From contig JAUIRK010000463.1 in the NCBI GenBank assembly GCA_030549495.1, positions 62,001-126,000 on the forward strand: DNA of 64,000 nt, given 5' to 3'. The position numbers and the translations under genes were made by a program. Origin of the DNA: Nectonema munidae. Its lineage: Eukaryota; Nematomorpha; Nectonematoida; Nectonematidae. The notes under the pieces were generated by a model. It made no database searches. It had not been told where the DNA came from and saw only the letters and a list, made by a program, of their open reading frames with translations. Shown here piece by piece: positions 1 through 11,483 of this stretch (within the stretch, counting starts at the first letter, position 1; every line of letters begins with the position of its first letter).

Positions 1-316
1 ATATGCTTCGGTATATGATTTTTCTATTCAGAATGATTTCAATTTTTGGAAATATTTCTTTGCATCATTATATTCATTTTGATGCATGAAAATTTTTTAG
101 ATATTCTCCAAAGATGAACTCGTACTTATCTAAAATAAATATAGCTATCAAGTTAAATGGACTGTTTCACAATTCAACGAGCCTTCTTCAACAAATAATA
201 AATTTGTAAAAGTTTTAAATTCATTAATTAACAACATTTTATACACATTGTTGCGACTGATCAAACTTTCATTCAAATTTCTTGCACATAGGATAATACT
301 GGGTTTATGAAAAGTT

Positions 317-1035
317 ATGTTGATTGCTTTTATGAAGGCTTTTTCTTCAGAATACAGAATTGCCAAAGCAAGACAGAAAGAAAGGGAGGAGATTGAAAAC
401 TACAATATTATCAAAGATAAAGAAGGAAAAATGATATTTGACACTGAAGAAGTTAAGAACAGGTGGGAAGAATGTTTTGAAGAACTTTTAAATATGGGAA
501 TTAAAAAGGAAGAATTGGATGAAGATTTGTAGGTTGAAGAACCAGAAAAGATAATAGATGAAGTATTGTAGCAAATCAGAAAGATAAAGAATTATAAAGC
601 AACTGGACTTAGTGAGATTAGAATTGATATGATTAAAGCGAGATGATATGAAACGATAACATGGATAGTAGACCTACTAAAAAGAGTCTGGATTGAAGAA
701 TAAATACCTGAAGACTGGTGGAAAAGAAGACGGACTGTAAATATTAGAAAGAATTTTGGACAAGAGAATTTGTTTAGTGATACATATAAGCCCAAAACAG
801 TTTAGATTTATGCCTGAAAAAGGTGTAATAGACGCTATTTTTATCACAAGACAACTAATATAAAAGAAAATTGAAGGAAATGCAGCAGTTTTTTGTGGAT
901 TTTTAGATATAGTTAAAGCATATGATACTATTCATAGGGAAGTAGTCTATTGGTGTTTGCGTAAAAAGGGAATATCCAAAAAACTTGTAAGATTGGTGCA
1001 AGAAATCTACAAAAATCCAAAGACATCTATTCCCT
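317..1035 (+). mobile_element. LINE reverse-transcriptase fragment, RTE-like, degenerate
   Basis: An open stretch at 317-532 gives an acidic/lysine-rich segment containing NRWEECFEELLN, the kind of linker that sits just before the reverse transcriptase in RTE-type LINEs. From about 790 the plus strand, read across stops and frame changes, continues with FRFMPEKGVIDAIF and then FLDIVKAYDTIHREVVYW, matching the RT fingers and the first catalytic-aspartate block of that family. The match stops near 1,035, before the YADD block. This is a dead 5'- and 3'-truncated copy. RTE-type is inferred from the motif style; another endonuclease-bearing LINE clade is possible. Confidence 0.7.
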
Positions 1036-1339
1036 ATCAGTGACGGGGGGCTATTTTAGCTACAAATTTTAGCTACTACAAGAAAATAAAGTATAAGCGT
1101 AACTTTTCAGACTTTCTTTATCGGGAAAAATAGTTGATTAAAAATATCATAAGAAAATTTTAAAGTAGTCATATAAAAGGTACACAACCTTTGTTTGCAA
1201 GAGCATAATTTGTGAATATGTTTGAGTATCCACCATCTAAAAAAACCTTTTCAAATGCATCTTCAAAACTTCTAACTTTTTTGAATTTATTAATTTTGTA
1301 GTATTATTCACCAATTCAAATCTAGTTAAAACTCTCAAT

Positions 1340-1715
1340 TTCGACGCTATCGTTATCAATGAAGTTTATAGAAAGTATTATAGTTGTAAAAAATTATATG
1401 ACAATGAATCTGCAAAGTTTTCTTACATAAGTAGGCAATATATTGAAAACAATCAGTACACATTAATTTGCTCTACCTGTGTTTTGAATGAAAACACTTT
1501 TTGATTTTATCTAAAAGTTTTAGATCGTATTAATCAACATTTAAATTTGATAAAAATACTGTTCAAAAAAATGTGCTACAAAGATACATGCAAAATTAAC
1601 AAAATGATATGTTTAAGCTTTTAACGTTGGATAGCCGAATATTAAATTTGGATATCTCATATAAGTCTAATGTTTCAACAAGGCACTTAAGCTTCTTTCA
1701 TATTAATATGAGGTC
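1340..1715 (+). mobile_element. LINE fragment: PHD-like finger to start of endonuclease
   Basis: Plus-strand translation shows a Cys-rich block (ICSTCVLNENTF) followed by about 60 residues and then LSFFHINMRS, which resembles the first strand of an AP-type endonuclease in LINEs (the HxNIRS block). This order, zinc finger then endonuclease, is typical of CR1/L2-like and Jockey-like elements. At least one in-frame stop is present. The match ends at 1,715, where a sequence reading CAGTGGCGTG begins. Function is lost. Confidence 0.45.
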
Positions 1716-1719
1716 AGTG

Positions 1720-2290
1720 GCGTGTGCATGCAATATACAAAGACTTCATTCTCTCTTCTATCCCCAACACTAAATCCTTTAATTCCATAGCTCAAGCCAT
1801 CTCCGAAGAAAATTTTAATTTAACAAATCTTGGTCTCACAACTCCAATTAAGCTATTCTATTTCAACTTAGCAACCCTACTTTATGTAAACATCTTTTAA
1901 ACAACCCACGTATTATACTCAACCACACTATCCTATTAGCGAAACTCTCAAAACCTCGTGTCTCTCAATGTAAAAATTGCCTTAAATTTGGTCACTCATC
2001 TTAAGTTGCATATCTCCTTCCCCACACTGCGATCATTGCGGCAAACGGAGCCATTCGCTTACATATTATATTTTTAAAGATGACCCCTCAAAAATTGGCC
2101 GCTATAATTGTCACAACATCCATGCATCCTCCTCTACTTCTTATCCATCCTATATTCAAACACTCAAAAACATTCAAGAACATACTTCCCTTATCAACTC
2201 ATACATATGTTAAATTTCTTCACATCAATTTAAATCACTCATGTGCATTTTGGGCCAATCTTGAAAATCTCCTTTTGTTATCATTTTTTG
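1720..2290 (+). mobile_element. LINE ORF1 (CCHC zinc-knuckle) remnant
   Basis: Between about 1,960 and 2,075 the plus strand encodes tandem zinc-knuckle-like motifs (CKNCLKFGHSS, then CDHCGKRSHS), as in the nucleic-acid-binding ORF1 protein of I/Jockey-type LINEs. The layout resembles the better preserved knuckles of the LINE at 51.7-52.05 kb. The short open frame 2,080-2,295 lies in a different frame and is not a gene. Several frame changes are needed, so this is a fossil. Confidence 0.5.
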
Positions 2291-2393
2291 AATAGTTTCC
2301 GTTCTCTGAAGTCCCTCAGGAAAAGGTTGTTTTATTAGCAAGATATCTTGGTAGAAAAGATTTTGACGTTTGCAATAAATATACAGTGAAACT

Positions 2394-3129
2394 TCGATAA
2401 CTTGAACATGTGATATCTCGAAGTTCTTTTATGATACGAACTTTTTTCACTATACACTACATGTAAATAAGTTTGGATATCTCGAACTCTGATATCTTGA
2501 ATAACCCGGATATCTCGAAGTATTTAATTGTTACAAGCATCAAATTTACTATGTTTATCTCGAACTTTTTACATACGTAAATAATCATTTACAACAAAAC
2601 ACCAAATAATAAAAAATAAATGTTCTCTCGCAATATTGCAGCAATACATCAGGGACCCTTTCCCCTCCACCTAATATTTTCCTAGGGGGCAAAAAGGCAT
2701 TTTGCTCTTCTCCCCCAATAAATTTCATTGTTTAAAATTTTATTCATGCAACAATTGTTGCCATATTTTTTCTTTAATAAATTAAGTTTGTAATGAAAAT
2801 CTTAATGAAAGTAATATGTCAACATCATCAAAGCTGCTTAGAGAAGTGATGTAAAACTAGGCATACGATGTGTGATGATCATGGATTTTCATAGTTTTTT
2901 ATGCCATCAAATCATCTACCATTTTTTGGACTTTCTGTCTCTTTGAGTCCGACTTACTGACGTTGATTTAAAATAAAATGCACTTTAAAAAGATATCAGC
3001 ATCTGTTTATTTTAGCAGAGTTGCTTTAGATCTAAAAAATGGACTTGATAATAGTTTTTCTTGATATTTTGAATATCTCAAACACCTGGATATCTCGAAG
3101 TTTTTGTTTGGTCCCTTCAAATTCGAGAT
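2394..3129 (-). mobile_element. pogo/Tigger-like non-autonomous element, copy 1 (one end lost)
   Basis: Starts with CAGTGAAACTTCGATAACTT directly after a TA dinucleotide and is full of GATATCTCGAA-like words, as in pogo/Tigger TIRs. The whole block matches the element at 61,137-61,929 in opposite orientation, including the TGATCATGGATTTTCATAG stretch and the final GTTTGGTCCCTTCAAATTCG. Copy 1 lacks about the last 15 bp of the second TIR, so its far TA duplication is gone, and it is about 45 bp shorter inside than copy 2. No open frame spans it. Confidence 0.8.
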
Positions 3130-3149
3130 TGAACTCTGATTAACTCTGA

Positions 3150-3428
3150 AGACAAAGCTCTCACAGACAAGGATATAAAAGAATTAACTAGACCAGTGAA
3201 GAAGAAAATAAAGAAGAATCTGAAGACGAAGGTCTTCCTTTGCATCGGCTATCAAAATTCATCCGCAATGTAAAAGAACTCAAGGAGATGTGCATTGATT
3301 GTGAGTGTGACCCTATTATAGAACGATCTATAAAGTTATGTAATGCTATTGATTCTTGCGCAAATCTTATTGATCTTTTCGAAAACATGAAAAAACAAGA
3401 CTCAACTTCCTACCACCATGTTTTATAA
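3150..3428 (+). pseudogene. Possible transposase C-terminal remnant (pogo/Tigger?)
   Basis: An acidic run (EEESEDEG) precedes a 62-residue open segment with LKEMCIDCECDPIIER and a C-terminal SYHHVL, ending at a stop at 3,426-3,428. An acidic linker followed by a short helical tail is seen at the C-termini of Tigger-type transposases, and the piece abuts a pogo-type TIR element. The similarity is weak and rests on layout. It could be unrelated open sequence. Confidence 0.25.
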
Positions 3429-3589
3429 AAATATTTACTGATCATGTTGAAATGGATGGTGTTACCCTTTCTTGAAACTCTCTTACGTGCAGTTTGTTAC
3501 TTTTTTCTTTCAGTAAATTACTTTATGAATGTTTTTAAAAAAAGTGTAACGTAGTTTGAAAAAAAAACAATATCCTAACCCTAATTACA

Positions 3590-3726
3590 TTTAAAACAAG
3601 CATAATATGAATCCTTATATGTTGCAATTTCAATTGAATAAAAATGTTACAAATATTCACGGATTTTCGCAATTCGGTATTAGTATTGGAACCTAGCCCC
3701 CACGAATAAGGGGGTGGGGTTGACTG
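3590..3726 (-). repeat. Tigger/mariner-type terminal repeat arm
   Basis: Read on the minus strand the segment begins CAGTCAACCCCACCCCCTTA, continues with a TTCGTGGGGGCTAGGTTCC block, and ends in TTGCGAAAATCCGTGAATA. This is the style of Tigger/pogo termini, and TA follows the tip at 3,727-3,728. The opposite end was not found nearby, so only one arm is called. Confidence 0.5.
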
Positions 3727-5377
3727 TATTTTTCTAGATGTTTGTTCCAGTCTCAAAATTTAGTGATTTTATATTTGGCAACTAAATTTTTTTGTTATAG
3801 GTCATTTGGTAAATTTAAATTATAAAATGAAATTTTCTACCTGAATTTTATCCAAGTTATTCTCACAAGAAAAAGCAGAAAACATATTATAACAATAATT
3901 TTGATATTGTTATAAATGGGGATAAGGTCTACATATATTTGGCACATAAATAAACATTTCATAATATTTAACTTTATATATTTTTATGTTATGCTTCTAT
4001 ATTTTCTTTGACTTACTTTTTATATAATTTGTTTTCTCTCGCATATCAAATGAACCTATTCACTTCAAACAATGTTACGCTAATCCACGTACACACATGT
4101 TTCTCGTAAGGATGTGTTTCCACACTTATTACTACAATTTACTCACCATAAGTGTATACTTTGCATAAAGTTCAGCAACTCCTAAAAAGTGCCAAATAAT
4201 TTTATTTAAATAAAAATTTAGCCTTGTTTTTGTTATCCTTATCAAAAATAATTATTAAGTGTGGGTTACCATATCATATATATATGTGTGTGCATAATAT
4301 TTGAAAAGTAAATAAAATTGTACAATGAAGTTGTTATGTTTTATATTGACTTTAAACGTCTTGAGGAGTATTCTTCTTAATTGGTATTATTCTCTAAAGA
4401 TAAGTTATTTTATCTTGGGTCGTTCATTTCTCGGCCTTTTATGTTGGTTTGGTTTCTTGGCAACTCTTTGAGATATTGTAACATTATATAAGCCATTTTT
4501 ACTAGTAATTTCTTTTATATCTAAGTTTTTTTTGTTCCGTTCAAAAAGTCAAAGAATATTGTTTTTCTTATCAGACGAAAGTCATTCCATTGAATAATAC
4601 AAGTTTCATAATAAAAAAAAGGTTAACGAAAAAGGTAACCAATATTAAGAGAGAATTTCTTGATACTTCTTTTTTTAATGGAATTGAAAAGAGCTGTTGA
4701 TTTAGAGTCAATATTTCTCAGAACTTAGTTTTTCAGAACAACGTTAAATATTATAGAACTAATATTTACGATGTTGCATCATTATTAAAAATCATCTTAC
4801 AAGTAGCGATCGAAACTGCCTTTTTAATGTCGTGTCTTTGTTTTTTGTTGACAACGAAATTTATAGTTCTAACATCTTCATGCGCTTCTCAATGCCATCA
4901 AAACTCCGATAAAATGTCACTTTCAAGTTTTCACATGAGATTTTTAATAAGGAATTTTTACCTCATGGACAGATGGTTGCTCAGGAGTACATATACATAC
5001 GATTTACCGGTGGTTCATTTCAGAAAATCAGAACATTAGATTTTATCCAAATCACTTTGTACCCCTGATAAATTATTATCATTCTGCTGATGTATGATTG
5101 TATTGATATTAGATAATTGTTTTGAAAAAAATGATGTTGAAGAATATAAATTTAAGAAAATTAATGCGCTGAACTGCAGGTCCAATCATATTTCTCTAAA
5201 TCACATCTATTGCTTTGCAGACCCTTAGCAATCTTCCTTATTTAGCCTTTAAAAATAAATTCTATCCACAAAAGAATCGTATTATTTTTTCACAGATTCT
5301 GTATCTCCCTTACAAGAAAAGGTCACAAAGAACACATGGCCTTCTTAGTTACACCTAAATACTTTAAATCAAGAATA
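3727..5377. other. Intergenic AT-rich sequence, no gene seen
   Basis: No conserved coding block, tRNA or clear repeat boundary was recognised. The open frame at 4,827-5,039 (plus) encodes a low-complexity, Ser- and Phe-rich peptide with no family likeness and no splice or start context, so it was not called. Confidence 0.6.
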
Positions 5378-5724
5378 GGGGTCATACAAATATGACGTCC
5401 CAAAAGACGGGGGGAGGGCGGTCACACAAATTTTAGATTCTTCGTGATGGGGTAGTTATTATCCGAACTTTTTTTTTGTAAGTTTATTTTATTTTTAACT
5501 GTACAATATTTAAACTTTTAATGAAAATTTGAAGTTTTTTTTTCTTATAAGTACCATTTTATCGATGAAAATTTTACTTTGATTATATAATTAATTTATT
5601 AAGTTAAATATCTCAAATCATACATTAAGAATGCGTGTTTTTGATTTCTAATTTGGCTCTATTTCAGATTAATTAAAAAAATATTTTCAAATATACTTCA
5701 AATGCTACTAAATTAAGAAAATTC

Positions 5725-6671
5725 ATGCATACGTTACCTGGCCGACCTGTATTAGAAAATACTTATCCTCAACTTTATAAAACGATTGTTGACTTCGCAA
5801 CAGCAGGGATAGGTGCAGATGTCCGCAGAAAAACTGAGGTTTTGAATGCTTTCCACACCATGGATGACTTGCATGCAGCTCTATTAAAGGAGGGCTACGT
5901 CATAAGTCGTCAAGCATTATATCTTCCTCTTATTCCAAGAAGACTAAACACAATTGAAGGAAAACTTCATGTACACACAGTGCAGGTTAAAATTCGAAAA
6001 GCCAAGAATAATCTTAGGAGTAATCACAAAGTTGCTGATTTTACTTTTGCGACAAAACAGTATATGGAAAACATAGTTTCACTTTTTGGTTCGGTAAATG
6101 TGTTTGTTCTATCCGTTGATGATAAAGCTAAAGTACCACTAGGTGTTACAGCAGCTACAAAACAGTCTCCTCTTGTAATGCATGTAGATTATGAAATTCG
6201 CCCACCTGACCATGATATTGTTAAGGCTACAAGGCTTAAATTAACACCATCAGTTTATGCTCCATGTGAAAATCGTTCAACATCTTTTAAGACTGTTCCA
6301 GAAATCTCCTATTCAGGCCCAACCTACATAGCTATTTGCAGTGGAAAACATGACTCAAGCACTACATATTCACATGGATGGGATTTTGACCATCTAATGT
6401 TATTGGACAAATTTCAAGATGTTAAACGTAATGGCAAAATCAAGCCTGTTGCGATTATTTTTTCTGATGGTGGACCTGCTGATAATCCTCGATTTCCCAA
6501 AACACTTGATGTTGCAATACAACATTTTAAGTTATAGATTTGAGCATTTTTAGTATCAACTTATGCTGCGGGGATGTCTGCCTATAATCATGTAGAACGA
6601 CGAATGTTCCTTTGAGCAAAGCACTCGCTGGCTTGATCCTTCCTTATGAGACTTTTGGCAATCATCTAGAC
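5725..6671 (+). pseudogene. Unclassified DDE-like transposase, broken
   Basis: The first 270 residues are open to 6,537. Blocks: a Tyr/Gln-rich N-terminal part (SRQALYLPLIPRR), then FVLSVDDKAKVPLG (an Asp in a beta-strand context, plausible first catalytic Asp), SYSGPTYIAICSGKHDSSTT, and FSDGGPADNPRF (plausible second Asp). Past the stop, translation in shifting frames continues with YNHVERRM and then AGLILPYETFGNHLD up to 6,672, where the hAT terminus interrupts it. From memory, similar multi-copy proteins occur in many invertebrates and are usually annotated as uncharacterised. The enclosing 24-bp TIRs support a transposase role; the catalytic assignment is inference. Confidence 0.6.
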
Positions 6672-8471
6672 CATGGTTTCCCAACCTTTTTGTTGCTGTG
6701 TATCACTTATGGACTTATTATGTAGGTACGTACCACCTAACTTTAACGATTAGTTTCTGACCATAAAAGAACTATACTAAAAAGTTAATAGACACAATAG
6801 CATACAAATATAATACAAGTAAACGAATTCGCAATTAAAAAATATACAAAACTTAACTTAATTTATTTGGACATGTACATATAAACAAGCAAAATATTTT
6901 ACTTATCGACCAATAAGTACTCACTCGTAAGTCATACGATGGCTGGAGTTGCTTTTCTTCGACTAGTTTTAAAAGCCGTGGAGATATTTTGTTCACATCG
7001 GAAATTGTGTTCTGGGTTTACAAGACGATTTCTTGTCTTCGACTTGATTGTAAGAAAAGTAGAAAACTCTTGTTCGCATTCCCATTTCGTTGGAAAAACG
7101 AGAAGCTGAGGAATTTCTCTTTCACTAGTGACGGATAGGAGGGACTTACATTTAACTAGAAGTTGGCCAATTTATGTTTTTCACCTTCGTCGCACTGCAA
7201 ATCGATGAGTTCTTGTTCACCAGTTCCCACTGTGAGATCACCAGTGTTAATAGTAGTGCATGGTTTCCATATGTAAGTGCATGTTTGTGCATCAGGATCA
7301 TTGAAGAAGTACTCCTGATTTCATCTTTTAACAGAAGATCTTTGGTGATCTCTTGACCAAATGCAATACTAGGCTCCCCCTTCCCCAAGTGACGCCATAT
7401 TCTCACACATTCCAAACGGCCTGTTCTCAATCCACAAATGGAGTTTTTGAGTAAATGCAGTCAATTTGATTGAGAAAACAATGATGTTACTCTCAGCGCC
7501 CTGAAGAGAACAATTAAAATGATACATGACTCCAAAAATATCTGACAGGTAGGCAAGGTAAAGAATGAAGTTTCCATCTTCAAGGATCTTCTGAACTTCG
7601 TGATCCTTTGTTTGGAAAAAACTGAAGCAGCTCCTTTCTCAGCACAAAAAGGAGCATAGTGGTATTCCCTCGAGAAAGCCACTTCACTTCCTTATGAAAA
7701 GCAATGACGTGTATTCTGATCTGATATCCTCACAGATGACCTTGAAGATACGACTATTTAGGGCAGATGTCATAATGTAGTTTACCACTTTAACCACTAG
7801 TTTCAAGCTTGTCTTCATATCGGGAGTTAGAACTTTAACAGAGAGAGAGCACAGGTGTATGAAACAGTGAACAGAAGTGACAGATGGAGACACTGCTTGC
7901 ACCCGAGCTTGGAACCCAGATTTTCTCCCAAGCATAACAGGAGCACCATCAGTTGTACAACCTACTAGCTTGGTCCATTGGAGACCTTTTGTTGTAGTTG
8001 TTATTTCATTGGTCAAGAGTAATTCACTTCGAATTGCATCCTTAGTAGCATAACGCACATATACCAGAAGCTGTGGGCAGTTTGACACGTACGTTAATTC
8101 GACCAGTTGTATTGCAAATTCATATTTTGAGCCCTGTACTTCCGTAATGGTTCATTAATATCAGTAGCTATTTCTGTATCGTATTATTTGACACTGCTTC
8201 ATCAACGATGCCATGCTTCACCATTTGTTTGGAAGGCTTTTATTTCTTCGCCACAAAAAATGCAATTTCACAGGAGGCTGTCATAATACCAACCGACTGT
8301 TGATATTACTTAGTCTGGATGATTAGTTTGAAGATGGCGTTGTAAAAGGCTTCGTTGATGCATTTGATAATGTCTTCATACACACCACACACCGTGACAC
8401 AGATTCTTCCCTATTCTTCAATTCATAGAACCAAAATTAATATATCGATCGCTATACTCTCGTTTGGGCAT
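6672..8471 (-). mobile_element. hAT-superfamily (ZBED5-like) element, degenerate
   Basis: Minus strand. An ATG at 8,471 opens MPKREYSDRYINF, followed after a frame change by a BED-finger-like SRCVVCMKTLSN. The core at 8,088-7,684 reads TTDGAPVMLGRKSGFQARV and VHCFIHLCSLS, the usual hAT catalytic-domain blocks of ZBED5-like proteins. It continues through 7,682-7,152 and ends near 6,900 with PTKWECEQEFSTFLTIKSKT, the hAT C-terminal dimerisation segment. The 3' terminus at about 6,672 reads GGTTTCCCAACCTTTTTG, a typical hAT end. There are several frame breaks. The 5' terminus and the 8-bp target duplication could not be found. Confidence 0.85.
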
Positions 8472-9163
8472 CTTGATTTGACGCTATAATAATCTGAAAT
8501 AAAACGAAATTATTTATTATATCAATATTTAGATGTACCCAGACAAGGGGAGGCAAATTTCAATTTTTTATGGGGACGTCATATGTGTATGACCCCATAT
8601 ACTATCACGACAAGTATGGAAGTTGGCAATCTAGCCGTTCACACCAATTATTTGCTAGATGAAAGCGAAAATTTGTATGAATTCAGCACACTTCTTTGAT
8701 ATCAAAAAATTTAATTATTAAATTATATATCTAGGCGGTTAAAATGCAGAAAAGATAAACAAACCGATATTTTATATACAAAAATTTATAATAGCTTATC
8801 TCAAAATATTTTCTATTATATAATTTATCAGTATTAATTTTGTTGAGACGTAATACGAGTATGAATTATAAACCTTAGAATTGATGTTTTAAATTATACC
8901 ATTTTAATCAAAAATTAAAAAAAAATAGGAGTTGTAGGTTTTGAATATATCATATACTCTAGAAAAATAACATTGAATAAAAAGGTAAAGAACAAATAGC
9001 TTGAGTGATTATAGAGAAAAATCATTTTTATTTCATAAAAAATATTTGCATAATTTTATTCAAAAGAATATTTATAGTTTTAAGCTTGAAAAATGCAAAT
9101 ATTTGAGAAGTAAAACAGATTTTCTAAAAAGATGTAAAAATTAATGTATATGAAAATTTCTCA

Positions 9164-9169
9164 TTTATT
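9164..9169 (-). terminator. Polyadenylation signal for Sm G gene
   Basis: AATAAA on the minus strand, 23 nt past the Sm G stop codon. Position and hexamer fit a 3'-end signal; cleavage site not determined. Confidence 0.5.
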
Positions 9170-9191
9170 TCTAAAAACAAATAAACGAGAT

Positions 9192-10793
9192 TTATAAAAT
9201 CCTATCCATCGCTTCCACTAGTTGAACACTATTCCCACGAACAACCTATAAAAAACAAAAGATATAGAAAAGAAATAGATAACAAAATAAAATTATTAAA
9301 TCTCTGACAAAATACTTCGGAACAATTAACCCCAATAAAATCACCATCACTAATAGAAGTATCAAAACAAGACATACGATCGCATAATTTAGAGCCAACA
9401 AACAACCAATTCGTTGTGATTATTTTCACAAAATCAACCCCAACACTGACATAAATTCAATTTGTTTACTGCAAACAGCACATACACAACACAGAGAATT
9501 TTTAATTTCCCAAACATACAAAACCACGATTTATTTGTGACTTAACCTCTAGCGAGTGGTAAACTTGATGGCAAAGTATAAAAACAACTTCGCCAGCCTT
9601 GGAACTGTTCCAAGTGTAGTTTCCAAAAGAAGATCCTGCAAAAATCTGAAGTATCTTCATTATCAACAAAATGGATCACGGGTTTAAATGGCATAGATGA
9701 AAGTGAAGATGATAAGATTTAAAAGAATAGTGAAATTGAAGATATCTTAGATAAAAAATTAGTAAATAGTCTATTCTGGATTTTGAAAGGAAGTTTTTAA
9801 CAATGAAACTCAGGTGCTTATTATCAAATTGAAATAATTTAATTTAACTATTCTTACATTGATCAAATATTCGTTAATGTGGTAATAACAACATAACTTA
9901 ACCCAGTCTAAAACTCTAATAAACTTATACTAAAGTTTTTCTTAAAAATAAAGATTACCACCATTCCAATGCTTGATTTTTCATTGCCGTCTTTTGATGT
10001 TTCAATAGTGTCATCTAAAACTAAATTCATAAATGGATCAAAACCACGCAATGTTCCAGATATGTTCCGTCCACCATTCAATTTAACTAAAAAAAATGCA
10101 TTTCCAATAGAATAAAAAAATCAAGAAATAAAAATATACTTGTAACACATTTCTCCAAAAACCTAAAAATAAAAAAAAACTCATAAACATATAAAATTTT
10201 AGATGAACTAAAAAAGTCAAATTTATCGAATCTTAAATAACTACATTTTACTGTTACTGTTAAAATTATATCTTGAGAAGTTTATTTATCACAAAAATAT
10301 AACAATAGCAGTAAATTATATAAAATAAGTATATTATTTATTGGTAATACAAATTATGCTGAAACATAAAAGAATCACCTGCAACCTGCATATACTGTTA
10401 AAGGAAACAGTATAAACATAATTTATTAATATATATTAGCACTTAGGGGCGCACATCCTTAAAATTACTTGAGGATGTGCATTTTTTTATAATCTTTAAA
10501 ATGTATTTTAAACGAATTAGTGTATGAAACTCAACTGCAAAACGTGGAAGGTCTACTTACAAGCCAAAAAAGTTTTTAATGATATAAAATTGAAAAATTC
10601 AAAATTATTGATGAGGCAAGAGGCTTTTTCAAAACAATTGAAATCACAGTGGGTGGGGGCGTCGTCCCCCTTCACCTATGATTAGTACACATGTTCAAAT
10701 ATTACCAAAATGGATAACATTTTAAATTTAATATGTAGCCGTAAATTACTTTTCGAATATTTTCCCCATGACTTTTTGCAAAACATTCGCCAT
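9192..10793 (-). CDS. SNRPG: Small nuclear ribonucleoprotein Sm G, four exons
   Basis: Sm G is one of seven Sm proteins that form the ring on U1, U2, U4 and U5 snRNAs. Exons on the minus strand: 10,793-10,750 (start, least certain), 10,162-10,140 (23-nt microexon), 10,086-9,959, 9,245-9,192. All junctions are GT-AG and the phases agree, giving 82 residues (human about 76). The Sm1 motif reads IKLNGGRNISGTLRGFDPFM, followed by NLVLDD; the Sm2 motif is IGMVVVRGNSV, and the tail is QLVEAMDRIL. The last three exons match the Sm G family block by block. The first exon (MANVLQKVMGK...) replaces the usual PPELKK start; it is accepted because its donor and phase fit, but another first exon is possible. 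An AATAAA follows the stop. Not a shadow: none of this is one open frame. Confidence 0.88.
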
Positions 10794-10794
10794 T

Positions 10795-11483
10795 ATGACT
10801 TCAGGTACATATATTTAACTTTAAGATTGATACTAGTATTTAGACCTAACGTTGTAAAAAGTTAACGTTATATAATCAAATGATTTATAGGTAATATTCT
10901 TGCATTTAGAATACTTTCTCTGTGTATATTAAAATTAAATCTAGTAATGATGAATATCATTGTTGAATTTCAAAAAATTCAGGAAAACTAGCGAAAAAAG
11001 CAACACATACCAGACTCTTTCTAGCAAGGAAAAGGGATGTAAAAATTGAAAGTTATATTGGTAAATTAGTTACCTAATGATCATTTTTTGAATGCATTAA
11101 CTTTCGAATTTATAAAGAACCTTTTATTTTATTTCCAGTGTATTTTTAGTTCCAATTAAGGCATTAATGAACAAAAATGCAAATCTATATGATTCGCATT
11201 TTCATAAATTTATTAAATTAAAAGGGTTATTAGTCCGTTTATTTTCTCCTCAACGTCTATCTTTCTATAGTTTTTGCCCTCCACATGTTGGCAACTATGG
11301 AAATATACAGGTTAAAAATATTTTAGTTCATGGTATGATAATATATTTTTACTCTAGCAAACACTAGCTTATGAAATAAATTGTATGGAGTATATATTTA
11401 AATTTAAAATACTTCTTGAGCTCAGGAGGATGATCTTTAGACATTTTGACAAATTAGGAATAGCAATTTACAAAAAAATTTAA
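10795..11483 (+). CDS. Candidate small protein, four exons, not recognised
   Basis: Proposed exons 10,795-10,804 (ATG ACT TCA G), 10,983-11,060, 11,150-11,310 and 11,358-11,483. Every junction is GT-AG and phases agree, giving 124 residues with a stop at 11,481-11,483. The protein is basic at the N-terminus (KLAKKATHTRLFLARKRDVK), then contains FIKLKGLLVRLFSPQRLSFY, and ends in a likely amphipathic helix (FKILLELRRMIFRHFDKLG). No signal peptide or catalytic motif is apparent. Open frames over three exons with good acceptors (TTTTTACTCTAG before exon 4) argue for a real gene. The 10-nt first coding exon is weak: its ATG lies one base from the proposed Sm G ATG on the other strand, so one of the two starts may be wrong. 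I do not recognise the family. Confidence 0.5.

Larger units (their letters stand above)
5378..8596 (+). mobile_element. TIR-bounded DNA transposon with a nested hAT element
   Basis: A 24-bp terminal repeat at 5,378-5,401 (starts GGGGTCATACAAATATGACG) recurs inverted at 8,572-8,596 with one mismatch. The trinucleotide ATA flanks both ends (5,375-5,377 and 8,597-8,599), a candidate target duplication. Inside lie a plus-strand transposase-like pseudogene (from 5,725) and, cutting into its 3' part, a minus-strand hAT element that starts near 6,672. The transposase superfamily is not one I can name with confidence. Confidence 0.75.

Noticed and set aside
4827-5039. 70-residue plus frame
   Set aside because: No motif, no splice context, no family likeness.
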